In this document: positions 8,390 to 15,333 of the stretch, piece after piece
Layout: the number at the start of each line of letters is the position of its first letter
How positions within the stretch are numbered: position 1 is the first letter of the stretch
NCBI GenBank assembly: GCA_016432545.1
Contig: CP066694.1
Location: 1,433,206 to 1,497,205, forward strand
DNA: 64,000 nucleotides
Direction of reading: 5' to 3'
Source of the DNA: an archaeon
GTDB lineage: Archaea; Thermoproteota; Nitrososphaeria; Nitrososphaerales; Gagatemarchaeaceae
Position numbers and translations under genes: made by a program
The notes under the pieces: model-generated
Database searches by the model: none
Seen by the model: only the letters and a program-made list of their open reading frames with translations
Told to the model about the DNA's origin: nothing

Positions 8390-9139
8390 CTAGGAGCTCT
8401 TGGCTGGGGGCTTGTCGGACTTCGTCTTTGCCATTGAGGCGTTCTTTGCTATCTCTTGCTCGAGGAGGCGGCGCCACTTCTTGGACTGGGCGTCCACGAC
8501 CGAGACCTTGATGTGCGCGGTTCCGGCCTTGTCCTCGCTCACGAGATAGATGCACTCGATGGCAAGTGTGATGGCAGCGTCCAGCGAAAGGTCCATGCTG
8601 TAGTTCTTCTCAAGGTAGTCGTTTACCTGGTCGCTACCCTGACCTATGGCGATCGCGTGGAACCCCGAATACGTCCCCGTCGGGTCGGCCAGATAGACCA
8701 CAGGCCCGTTGGTCTCATCGACGCCTGCAATCACGAGGGAGACTCCGAAAGGCCTCACGCCGGCATACTGCGTGTACTGCTGATTCATGTCAGCTATCCT
8801 CTTGGCGATTGCTTCGATGTCGACCGGCTCGTCGTAGATCAGCCTGTTGCTCTGGGCCATGACTCTCGCGCTGTCCACCTGAATCCTCGCGTCAGGGATG
8901 TATCCGGCTCCGACCGCTCCTAAGTGGTCGTCGATCTGGAACATCTTGATGACAGAGTCATCGCTCTGGAGCTTCCTGCCCTTCTCTTCTACGGCAAGCA
9001 CTATGCCTTGCTTGGTCTTTATCCCGACCGCAAGGCTGCCTCTGCGTACGGTCTCGAGGGCGTATTCGACCTGATACAACCTTCCGTCGGGCGAGAAAAT
9101 CGTGATGGCCCGGTCGTATCCTGCCGAAGGTGCAAACAT
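8390..9139 (-). CDS. psmA: 20S proteasome alpha subunit
   Basis: A 249-residue outer-ring subunit of the archaeal proteasome, first gene of the exosome operon. The alpha signature (YDRAITIFSPDGRLYQVEYA) is at residues 7-26, and the N-terminal gate segment (MFAPSAGYDR) fixes the start at 9139 rather than the longer frame to 9217. The C-terminus is a short basic tail. A TATA-like TTTAAAAG lies about 46 bases upstream, leaving a short leader with a purine-rich AAGGAAAAG before the ATG. Confidence 0.96.
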   Translation of the reverse strand: MFAPSAGYDRAITIFSPDGRLYQVEYALETVRRGSLAVGIKTKQGIVLAVEEKGRKLQSDDSVIKMFQIDDHLGAVGAGYIPDARIQVDSARVMAQSNRLIYDEPVDIEAIAKRIADMNQQYTQYAGVRPFGVSLVIAGVDETNGPVVYLADPTGTYSGFHAIAIGQGSDQVNDYLEKNYSMDLSLDAAITLAIECIYLVSEDKAGTAHIKVSVVDAQSKKWRRLLEQEIAKNASMAKTKSDKPPAKSS

Positions 9140-9179
9140 TTTCTTTTCCTTGCTCCTTTTGACGCACGAATCCCGTCTG

Positions 9180-9190
9180 CTTTTAAACCC
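9180..9190 (-). promoter_or_regulatory. TATA element for the psmA-exosome operon
   Basis: On the minus strand the sequence reads GGGTTTAAAAG, about 46 bases before the psmA ATG. This would place transcription near 9160 with a leader of about 20 bases. The glutamine amidotransferase gene diverges from the other side. Confidence 0.5.
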
Positions 9191-9249
9191 TTTTGGGGAG
9201 TAGGGCCAGTTTCTCAAAGTTCATATCGACAACTTGTCCCGGAGCTCCA

Positions 9250-9837
9250 ATGGTCAGGGTACTCGCAGTCAACAACTATCCGACCGAAGAGCGCTTCCAG
9301 CGGCTCGTCGACTGCCTATCAGTGAACGGGGCCGATGTCTCGGCCCTAAGCTGGGAAAGCTGCTCCACAAAGACCTTCTCGAAGTACAGCGGGGTCGCCC
9401 TCAGCGGCTCACCTGACATGATGTCGAAGCCATCCGTCCAGGAGAAGTTCAGCGCTGAGATTGAGGCGGTCAGAGATTCGTCGGTGCCGATCCTCGGAGT
9501 CTGCTTCGGGCACCAGCTCATGGCCCACGCGTTTGGCTCCGCGGTCGTGGAGGACCGCCAGCACGTCCTCGACTTTGTGAGCACCAACGTGCTGACGCCT
9601 GAGGGGCTCTTCTCGAGCATGCCCGCGAAGCTGCTCCTCCTCGAGTCGCGCCACGAGGTTGTAGCTTCACTTCCTGCGGGCTTCCAGCTCCTTGCACGCA
9701 GCGAGACCACGGAAGTCGCCGCCATGCAGCACAAGGGAAGGCCTCTCTACGGCGTGCAGTCCCACCCGGAGAGGTACACCAAGGAAAACCCGGACGGTAG
9801 GGATGTAGTCGGCAACTTTGTCCGGCTTCTCAGGTGA
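9250..9837 (+). CDS. class I glutamine amidotransferase (GMP synthase subunit A-like)
   Basis: A 195-residue glutaminase domain. The catalytic triad is visible: the nucleophile Cys in GVCFGHQL (near residue 81) and the His-Glu pair in GVQSHPERY (near residue 170), with an ESRHEV motif between. Length and the stand-alone domain fit the archaeal GMP synthase glutaminase subunit, which supplies ammonia to a separate synthetase, but the same fold serves other amidotransferases. I chose the ATG at 9250 (VRVLAVNNYP); the upstream frame has no family sequence. Confidence 0.75.
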   Translation: MVRVLAVNNYPTEERFQRLVDCLSVNGADVSALSWESCSTKTFSKYSGVALSGSPDMMSKPSVQEKFSAEIEAVRDSSVPILGVCFGHQLMAHAFGSAVVEDRQHVLDFVSTNVLTPEGLFSSMPAKLLLLESRHEVVASLPAGFQLLARSETTEVAAMQHKGRPLYGVQSHPERYTKENPDGRDVVGNFVRLLR

Positions 9838-9843
9838 TCTTCG

Positions 9844-10233
9844 ATGCCCGTCCAAAAGGTCGTCTTCCAATCGGATGTAGTCGACAGCCTCCTCTCTTAC
9901 TCGAGGATGGCCTACCCCAACGAGGGGATCCTGATTCTCCGAGGCAAGTCGAAGAAAGGGGTCGCAGAGGTGAACAGCGTTATGGTCCCCCCTGCGGCGG
10001 TCCACGGAGGCACCTTCTCGTCCTTCAACTGGTTCATGCTTCCCATCGACATGTCATACCTCGGCGTCGCGCACTCCCACCCGTCAGGCAACAACACCCC
10101 CTCGGACCAGGACCTGCTCCACTCCACTGGGAGGCTGATGGTTATCATGGGATACCCCTACGCGACCGAAAGGGACCTTGGAGTCTACGACCACAACGGG
10201 AAGAGGCTACCTTTCGAAGTAAAGCGCGGGTAG
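9844..10233 (+). CDS. JAMM/MPN-domain metalloprotease
   Basis: A 129-residue single JAB1/MPN domain. The zinc motif is intact: an N-terminal Glu (NEGILIL, near residue 23) and AHSHPSGNNTPSDQD (near residues 76-90), matching E...HxHP...SxxD. Archaeal JAMM proteins remove small ubiquitin-like modifiers (SAMPs), and the gene lies close to the proteasome alpha gene, so a role in proteasome-linked deconjugation is plausible (inference). It begins 6 bases after the amidotransferase stop. Confidence 0.88.
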   Translation: MPVQKVVFQSDVVDSLLSYSRMAYPNEGILILRGKSKKGVAEVNSVMVPPAAVHGGTFSSFNWFMLPIDMSYLGVAHSHPSGNNTPSDQDLLHSTGRLMVIMGYPYATERDLGVYDHNGKRLPFEVKRG

Positions 10234-10240
10234 TTCTTGA

Positions 10241-10906
10241 TCAACCTTTGCCGTGACGCGCCCCGTTTGCTTTCAATTCTCGCAGTACCCTTCGCAGGAC
10301 GCCCTTGGTGTACCCATACTTCCGGCTGAGCGTCGTCTCGCCCATTCCTAACTTGAGGTGGTCGTTACGGATCTTCTCCTCAACAGCAGGGTCGACTCTG
10401 ACTCTGTGTGCATCCCTGGCTCTTTTCGCGTTCGTCAGTTCGTGAAGCCTCAAGCCTTGTCGCCGTGTGTAAGGCATCATAGTCATCCGTCTCTTCCCCT
10501 TCCTCCGTCCGGTCGCGATAAGGTCGTTGAAACGAGAAGCTGCTTCATCTCCAGTGATGCGGTCCTCCAAGTAGTCGAGCGCGATCTTCAGGTCTTCGCT
10601 CTTCTTAACACAGAGGCTCCCAAGTGCCCGCACGAGCATGATCACGCTTGCGGTCTCTCCCACATCAAGTCGGTACGCCGGTCGCCTGTTGCCCGCCCTG
10701 TCTTGATCAAGGCCCACCCTGCCCATCCTTACCCCTTGCCCCATTAGGAAAGACCTGATTGACTCAAGCTGTGGGCCCCAAGTATCTACGAAACGAACGC
10801 CCAACCTCAAGACAAATTTCAGAACCTCGACTCTGACGTTTCCATCCCCGTCGAAATACCCCCCGACCTGTTCCCACGACCTGTAACTTGTCAGCTCTTC
10901 GGGCAC
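10241..10906 (-). CDS. LAGLIDADG homing endonuclease-like protein
   Basis: A 221-residue protein. Near the N-terminus VGGYFDGDGNV is a clear LAGLIDADG-type helix and active-site Asp, followed by a beta-rich region ending in YRLDVGETASVIMLV, as in single-motif homing enzymes. The C-terminal part is basic and ends in a resolvase-like helix-turn-helix (GMGETTLSRKYGYTKGVLRRVLREL). It stands alone, not inside an intein or intron, so it may be a free-standing nuclease or a domesticated DNA-binding protein. It converges with the JAMM gene. Confidence 0.72.
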   Translation of the reverse strand: MPEELTSYRSWEQVGGYFDGDGNVRVEVLKFVLRLGVRFVDTWGPQLESIRSFLMGQGVRMGRVGLDQDRAGNRRPAYRLDVGETASVIMLVRALGSLCVKKSEDLKIALDYLEDRITGDEAASRFNDLIATGRRKGKRRMTMMPYTRRQGLRLHELTNAKRARDAHRVRVDPAVEEKIRNDHLKLGMGETTLSRKYGYTKGVLRRVLRELKANGARHGKG

Positions 10907-10962
10907 TGAGGCTGGAGCAGAGATTCCTAGTTAACCGCCATTCTGGGGTGCATGAGACGCGA

Positions 10963-10972
10963 AGGCTTATAT
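10963..10972 (+). promoter_or_regulatory. TATA element for the 60-residue protein
   Basis: GCTTATATTC is centred about 29 bases before the ATG at 10997. The spacing implies an essentially leaderless transcript and settles the start in favour of 10997 over the earlier in-frame ATG at 10952. Confidence 0.6.
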
Positions 10973-10996
10973 TCGAACTGGGATGGGAGATGTCTC

Positions 10997-11179
10997 ATGT
11001 CGACCCAATACTCGAAAGGTCAAACATGGGGAGCCCTGAAAAAGGCTTGGAGAGGCTACAAGGTCGCGAAGGTCCAGAAGAACGTAGATGACATGAAGAA
11101 GTACGCTGAGCGGATCCGAACTCTCCAAGGCGAGCTGGGCCTCGTCCAGGCGAAGTTTCCCGAGCTAGGTCTTAACTGA
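10997..11179 (+). CDS. small conserved-looking basic/helical protein
   Basis: A 60-residue protein (starts MSTQYSKGQTWGALKKAW) made mostly of amphipathic helix with many Lys residues and a KVQKNVDDMKKYAERI segment. A well-placed TATA element supports expression. I do not recognise the family. It lies between two minus-strand genes and has its own promoter. Confidence 0.6.
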   Translation: MSTQYSKGQTWGALKKAWRGYKVAKVQKNVDDMKKYAERIRTLQGELGLVQAKFPELGLN

Positions 11180-11196
11180 CCTAACTCGTCACTATT

Positions 11197-11574
11197 TTAT
11201 GCCACTGAGCCGGAGTGGTTCGTCACTATCTGGTTTCTGAGGTCCTGCGCCTGCTGGAGCGTAAAGTCGGGCTCGGCCGAGACCAGCACAAGCTTGTTCC
11301 CGAGATTGAAGGTCAGGATGTTGAGCTTCTCCCTCTTGATGAAGGTGTACTGACTACGGCCGAAGTACTTGTCCCAGGTCTGGTCAGTGTTGAGCTGGAT
11401 GGTTATGTTCGCTATCAGCCGCAGGTCCTCGCTCTGGGGCTCCAGGGAGGCGATGCCCTTCTTCATCCCTCCCGCTATCTTCCTGCCAGAGTTGTCGAGG
11501 ATGCCGGCGAACCTGATCCTCCTGTCGAACTTGAACATCTCAGTGCAAATCTTGTCCCACTGAATCGAGAGCAT
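11197..11574 (-). CDS. Roadblock-like protein, thaumarchaeal type
   Basis: A 125-residue alpha/beta protein: FDRRIRFAGILDNSGRKIAG, a long helix, then EKLNILTFNLGNKLVLVSAE. This Roadblock/LC7-like pattern is known from a family of small proteins that are many-copied in Thaumarchaeota, of unknown role (family placement from memory). The ATG at 11574 is supported by a TTATATTAC element (minus strand) about 26 bases upstream; the open frame to 11679 adds a low-complexity leader that is unlikely to be translated. Confidence 0.65.
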   Translation of the reverse strand: MLSIQWDKICTEMFKFDRRIRFAGILDNSGRKIAGGMKKGIASLEPQSEDLRLIANITIQLNTDQTWDKYFGRSQYTFIKREKLNILTFNLGNKLVLVSAEPDFTLQQAQDLRNQIVTNHSGSVA

Positions 11575-11659
11575 GCTAAGCGAATGGTCCGGGCTGTAAT
11601 ATAAGCGCGACTGAGCGCGGGGCCCCCCGGGTCCGGGGCCGGTTTCTGGTCGAGAGAAA

Positions 11660-12124
11660 ATGAGGGATTTGTGTATCATGTTTGACCTTGGTTTAGAAGA
11701 GCCCCCAACAACCGTATCATCAGTAGCAATGGTCCTTGAACTAGCGACTGTATTGCTTGGCGTTGCCGTGGGCGCTGTGGCAGTGCTCTACGCCGCACCA
11801 AAGGGATACCTAGGACACCCGAGAAAGAGGGGATCTGCCTCCTCGCTCGAGTCTTACGCTCCGGCGACGGAGCAGGTGAAAGTACCAGCAACGGAAGTGC
11901 CCGCCGTAGCTGAGCCTGCTCCGTCCCCTGCCCCCGCACCAGCCCTCTACGAGTCGGTCCAGCCGGCCCCAACGCCGGTCGCCTACTCATCGCCTTCTTC
12001 GACATCCTTCGGGGCTCCATCCATCTCGAGGAAGACGACGAAGAACTACAGGAGGCGGACGGCACCTGTGAGGAGCACTTCAGTATCCAAGGCGTCGCGG
12101 ACTACCAAGCCTAAGAAGCGCTAA
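11660..12124 (+). CDS. single-pass membrane protein with Pro/Ala-rich, basic tail
   Basis: A 154-residue protein. One hydrophobic helix (MVLELATVLLGVAVGAVAVLY, about residues 24-46) is followed by a linker rich in Pro, Ala, Ser and Val and a strongly basic end (TKNYRRRTAPVRS...KPKKR). It could anchor to the membrane with the tail on nucleic acid or a polyanion. I do not recognise a family. Starts at 11660, 11678 and 11726 are all possible. Confidence 0.55.
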   Translation: MRDLCIMFDLGLEEPPTTVSSVAMVLELATVLLGVAVGAVAVLYAAPKGYLGHPRKRGSASSLESYAPATEQVKVPATEVPAVAEPAPSPAPAPALYESVQPAPTPVAYSSPSSTSFGAPSISRKTTKNYRRRTAPVRSTSVSKASRTTKPKKR

Positions 12125-12191
12125 GCTGAACGAAAAGAAGAGCGTGGGTTGCGGCCGGAAACGCCCATAAACCCACACTCTGCCTCTTTTG

Positions 12192-13046
12192 ATGTTGCCC
12201 ATCGAGCCGCAGGTAGGGCTCCACCTTTCGATTGAGAAGTCGCTGGACCTGGCGTTTGACCGAGCTGAGGAGGTCGGGGCGACGACCTTCCAGATCTTCA
12301 CCAGGAACCCGCGGACGTGGAAGTTCAAGGAGCTGACGGCAGAGCAGGTAAGTGCTTTCAGGTCGCGCAGGAAGAAGGCAGGGACCAGATCCGTGGTCGC
12401 CCACATGCCCTACCTTCCAAACCTCGCCTCGCCCTTCGCGGGGATAATGAAGCCCAGCAGGGCTACTCTGAAGGAGGAGGTCAGCAGATGCGACGAGCTA
12501 GGGATCGACTTCCTGGTGACCCACCTGGGCAGCCACCTCGGCGCTGGAACAATGGTGGGGGTCAAGAACGTGGCCGAGGCGATCAACAAGGCGTTGGCTG
12601 AGAGCGGTGGGGCGACGACGGTCCTCCTCGAGAACATGGCCGGCCAGAAGAACAGCGTGGGCTCGAGCTTCGACGAACTGAAGCTGATCCTCGACCGCGT
12701 CAGGGAGGAGCACAGGGTGGCAGTCTGTCTTGACCTCTGCCACGCTTTCGCCTCTGGGTTCGACCTGACCAGCTCGGCGGCTGTGGAGAACACGATGAGC
12801 CTGTTCGACGATGCGGTCGGAGTGGACAAGCTGCGGGTCGTTCACCTCAACGACTCCAAGGGCCCGCTGGGGGGAAACCTTGACCGGCACGAATTCGTGG
12901 GCGAGGGCAAGATTGGGAAGAAGGGCATGCGAGCCTTCCTACGCTACAGGGGGATCAGGGAACGCCCCCTCATCATGGAGACGCCCTTCGAGGACGTCGA
13001 AGGAATGCGAAGGAGCCTCAGGACGGTGCGGTCGCTCCTCGCCTGA
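12192..13046 (+). CDS. nfo: endonuclease IV (AP endonuclease)
   Basis: A 284-residue TIM-barrel AP endonuclease that cuts at abasic sites in base excision repair. Zinc-site and family motifs are present: VGLHLSIEKSLDLAF at the start, VAHMPYLPNLASP, TVLLENMAGQKNSVGSSFDEL, CLDLCHAFASGFDL, VVHLNDSKGPLGGNLDRHEF and LIMETPFED. The ATG at 12192 follows a TTG; a CATAAAC element about 26 bases upstream supports a leaderless start here. Confidence 0.95.
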   Translation: MLPIEPQVGLHLSIEKSLDLAFDRAEEVGATTFQIFTRNPRTWKFKELTAEQVSAFRSRRKKAGTRSVVAHMPYLPNLASPFAGIMKPSRATLKEEVSRCDELGIDFLVTHLGSHLGAGTMVGVKNVAEAINKALAESGGATTVLLENMAGQKNSVGSSFDELKLILDRVREEHRVAVCLDLCHAFASGFDLTSSAAVENTMSLFDDAVGVDKLRVVHLNDSKGPLGGNLDRHEFVGEGKIGKKGMRAFLRYRGIRERPLIMETPFEDVEGMRRSLRTVRSLLA

Positions 13047-13107
13047 CGCAAGTCTCAGGGTAAAATAGACCGTCCGGGGGCGAGGCTGTCGCGGGCCCGT
13101 AGCTTAG

Positions 13108-13127
13108 TTCCACCAAGTGGAGAGGAC
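13108..13127 (+). other. putative non-canonical tRNA intron in the D-loop
   Basis: The 20 bases TTCCACCAAGTGGAGAGGAC interrupt what would be the normal D-loop AG-TCAGGTA. They hold a small hairpin (TCCAC-CAA-GTGGA), as expected for a bulge-helix-bulge substrate of the archaeal splicing endonuclease. Exact edges are uncertain by a base or two. Confidence 0.7.
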
Positions 13128-13161
13128 TCAGGTAGAGCATCGGGCTTTTAACCCGAGGGTC

Positions 13162-13177
13162 AGCCGACGGCCCCTAG
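13162..13177 (+). other. putative non-canonical tRNA intron in the variable region
   Basis: Between the anticodon stem and T-stem there are 21 bases where tRNA-Lys needs about 5. Removing the 16 bases AGCCGACGGCCCCTAG leaves GGGTC, a normal variable loop. tRNA-Lys is a class I tRNA, so a long variable arm is not expected. Confidence 0.68.
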
Positions 13178-13299
13178 ACGGGTTCGATTCCCGTCGGGCC
13201 CGCACTCGTTCGGGTTCAGGTCCTTGGCCCCTCTTGCAGAATTTTCAGGTTGCATGCGCTAGTGATAAGCCTGCCTTGCCGTTAAAAGTGCCACTATTC

Positions 13300-13334
13300 C
13301 CTCGTTGCCTGAGTTCGAATCCCTTCCGGCCCAC
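13300..13334 (+). repeat. degenerate tRNA 3'-end-like fragment
   Basis: The stretch holds GAGTTCGAATCCC followed by TTCCGGCCCACAC, which looks like the T-loop and 3' acceptor strand of a tRNA without a matching 5' half. It lies about 100 bases past tRNA-Lys and differs from its 3' end. It may be a diverged member of the T-arm-like repeats described further on, or an unrelated integration scar. Confidence 0.4.
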
Positions 13335-13403
13335 ACCCATTTCCGTGCGAATCCCCCATCTGATTTTGCAAGGGGTTCATAGGTCATCATTCTAAGAGTC
13401 GAT

Positions 13404-13757
13404 ATGTATGCGCCCCCTTCCACTGTGTCAAACTGGTTCTCGGGATTCGACCCCGGCGTGGACAGTTCCAAAGAAACATTCCTCAATGTTGAAATTTTCG
13501 AGATGCTAGGGAGCAACTCGCTCGTAATTGTGGATTTAACGGAAGTGCGTCCAAATTGCCTCCTAGAACTTGGGGTGGCCCTTGGCCTCGGCAAGAAGAC
13601 CATCATCACTGCGATTGAAGGAACGCAGCTGCCGTTCGACGCGGAAGCGCTGCCTTGTCACTTCTGGCGCGTGGGCCAACCGAACAAGGTCAGACGAGAG
13701 GCCTTCGAGAAATTCGTGGTGAGAAACATCAATCGCAGAGGTGTCAGCCAAGATTGA
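13404..13757 (+). CDS. TIR/deoxyribosyltransferase-like fold protein, probably N-terminally truncated
   Basis: A 117-residue protein. The core VIVDLTEVRPNCLLELGVALGLGKKTIIT resembles the second half of nucleotide-binding TIR-like and nucleoside 2-deoxyribosyltransferase-like domains (Asp in a strand, then RPN..LELG.A.GLGK). The usual first strand and helix are missing or replaced, so this may be a truncated remnant at the edge of the accessory region. Such domains often serve in nucleotide signalling or NAD-consuming defence; nothing here proves that role. Confidence 0.5.
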   Translation: MYAPPSTVSNWFSGFDPGVDSSKETFLNVEIFEMLGSNSLVIVDLTEVRPNCLLELGVALGLGKKTIITAIEGTQLPFDAEALPCHFWRVGQPNKVRREAFEKFVVRNINRRGVSQD

Positions 13758-14198
13758 CGATGAGGACTGCGCCATTGACCTCGATAGCCATACGCGAGAA
13801 CAGCCCGAATTAGTTGGGCGAATTCTCAGCGCAAGAACATTTCCAGTGAGGGCACCGTTGTCACTGGCGCCCGGTCAAAGACTGACCAGAACCTAACTTG
13901 AACTCGCTCTGGATGCGGATTCAATATCGTAACTGGGGTGTCCCGCTTGAGGACTTCATTCTTGACCATTGTCCCGAGCAACATCTCAAGTTCCCCTCAC
14001 GTGATGCTGGGTCCAAAACAACAACCATATGTGGTCACAGCAACTCCCCATCAAAGATGCGGGTCGGAGCAAAGATTGCATGAGGTGTGGGAACTCGTTC
14101 CACCAACCGCTCGGCAAGGTGGTTGCCGTAGTTACCCAAGACCTGCCGCGAAGGGCCGTCTCATAGAGTTAAGTAAATCCTGACCGACTTGTTGACGC
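13758..14198. other. gene-free interval
   Basis: About 440 bases without a convincing gene. Short open frames here have no family sequence or promoter. AGTTAAGTAAA near 14166-14177 could be the TATA element of the membrane protein that follows. I see no strong repeat. Confidence 0.5.
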
Positions 14199-14570
14199 GT
14201 GATGATAAAGGGACTTCTAGCTTTAGTGGTGCTTCCCACGGGAGGATATATGATATTCGACGGTCTTCATAGGCTAATCACGGGCTCATTTTTCGGTCCT
14301 GGGCTTGGACCTTGGGCCACGGTACTCCGGGCGGTCGGAATCGACCCACTGTCAATGGGACTGCCATTCGTCATCTTGGGCGCCCTCTGGATTCTTTTCT
14401 TCGTTCTTGTCTTGAATGATTCTAGTTGGGGGTTCTACGGAGGATCGGCACTTGCCGCATTTACCTTGTGGTATTTGCCAATTGGCACTGCCTTTTCGGT
14501 CGCCTATCTGATAATCTTGTTCAAGTACCGAACTAACCTCCTGTCTAGTAGGCAGAAAGAACATGGCTAG
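14199..14570 (+). CDS. four-helix membrane protein, unknown
   Basis: A 123-residue hydrophobic protein with about four membrane segments (residues 4-22, 50-72 and two more between 75 and 115) and a basic C-terminal end (KYRTNLLSSRQKEHG). A TTAAGTAAA element about 26-30 bases upstream supports a leaderless start. No family recognised; no partner gene adjoins it. Confidence 0.6.
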   Translation: MMIKGLLALVVLPTGGYMIFDGLHRLITGSFFGPGLGPWATVLRAVGIDPLSMGLPFVILGALWILFFVLVLNDSSWGFYGGSALAAFTLWYLPIGTAFSVAYLIILFKYRTNLLSSRQKEHG

Positions 14571-14666
14571 ATTTGGGTTACGGGCCCAATACGTGCGCTC
14601 TAGTCCCACCCCCCCGCACCGTGTGAAGTCTCATAGGGATTAGCACGAGAAAGTTCTAGGAAATTT

Positions 14667-14703
14667 CCACCCATCTTGCTGGGTGGTAGTCCCGGCGACC
14701 GCA
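14667..14703 (+). repeat. T-arm-like repeat, copy 1
   Basis: Inverted repeat CCACCCA (14667-14673) / TGGGTGG (14680-14686) followed by AGTCCCGGCGACCGCA. GGG-TGGTAGT-CCC has the shape of a tRNA T-arm (3-bp stem, 7-base loop), and CGACCGC-A looks like an acceptor 3' strand with discriminator. The GGCT-like gene begins (3' end) 3 bases later. Confidence 0.75.
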
Positions 14704-14705
14704 TT

Positions 14706-15143
14706 TCAGTCATTGTTAAGCCCCGCTTTTCTCAGTCTTTCGACGTACCAAGAAGGAAAGCAATAGGATTTCGCGGTTTCGACCAAGAGGCTCACGTAGT
14801 CTGGCTTAGGAGAGGCGTTCTGGCGTAAAGGAGCAACATAGCAGGACGCGGTCACTTCTTGCCCATCTTTCTTTTTCGCATTGATGGATATCGGTTTGTA
14901 ATCACTGAGCCATCCCCGGGAGTAAAGGAGGTCAATCTCGTCGACTGTCAGTTCCGCCAGGACACCGTACACCACGCCCTTCGTTGAAGGCACCAGGGTC
15001 GCGTTCGGAGAGAGAACGACATCGAATCCTTCGAGAGTAGCAACCTCCATCGCCCCCACTTCTCTGCTTAGCCCTTGGTCCCGAAGGACTTTCGGAGACA
15101 TGAAAGAACCGTAGAAGAAAACGATGGCCTTGCTTATGTCCAT
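14706..15143 (-). CDS. gamma-glutamylcyclotransferase-like protein
   Basis: A 145-residue protein of the AIG2/GGCT-like fold. VFFYGSFMSPKVL near the N-terminus is the YGS substrate-loop motif, and GVVYGVLAELTVDEIDLLYSRGW is the usual following core with the region of the catalytic Glu. These enzymes release 5-oxoproline from gamma-glutamyl amines or peptides. An in-frame ATG at 15164 adds seven residues. It is the only gene between two T-arm-like repeats (14667-14703 and 15274-15307), so it looks like a one-gene cassette. Confidence 0.75.
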   Translation of the reverse strand: MDISKAIVFFYGSFMSPKVLRDQGLSREVGAMEVATLEGFDVVLSPNATLVPSTKGVVYGVLAELTVDEIDLLYSRGWLSDYKPISINAKKKDGQEVTASCYVAPLRQNASPKPDYVSLLVETAKSYCFPSWYVERLRKAGLNND

Positions 15144-15273
15144 CGGGAGATTTGAGCCAGTCAAGGATTATTACCGTTATAGATGTCTTTCGAAGGCAGA
15201 TTAACCAGACGACCGGCGCATCCACGTATGGCGTGAGCGTTGGTGACAAGCAGCCATGATCGAATCCTTTCAG

Positions 15274-15307
15274 CTCTACATGTAGAGTCCAAGTCCCGGA
15301 GACCGCA
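15274..15307 (+). repeat. T-arm-like repeat, copy 2
   Basis: A perfect palindrome CTCTACATGTAGAG (15274-15287) followed by TCCAAGTCCCGGAGACCGCA. GAG-TCCAAGT-CCC keeps the 7-base loop. One base differs from the common tail (GGAGACC instead of GGCGACC). The palindrome subtype is shared with the copy at 27609-27640. Confidence 0.7.
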
Positions 15308-15333
15308 CATTTCTAACACTACATCCAGCTTTC

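Larger units (their letters stand above)
13093..13202 (+). tRNA. tRNA-Lys(UUU) with two apparent introns
   Basis: Acceptor GGGCCCG (13093-13099) pairs with CGGGCCC (13195-13201), discriminator G at 13202. D-stem GCTT/GAGC, anticodon stem TCGGG (13140-13144) with CCCGA (13152-13156), loop CTTTTAA giving anticodon TTT, T-arm ACGGG-TTCGATT-CCCGT (13178-13194). The gene is 110 bases long instead of about 74 because the D-loop carries about 20 extra bases and the variable region about 16; removing both leaves a standard tRNA-Lys. No CCA is encoded apart from CA after G. It marks the end of the conserved chromosomal block. Confidence 0.93.

Noticed and set aside
13758-14198. Possible CRISPR or small RNA in the interval after the TIR-like gene
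   Set aside because: No regular repeats or strong stem-loops are visible. No CRISPR array or cas gene was seen anywhere in the window.
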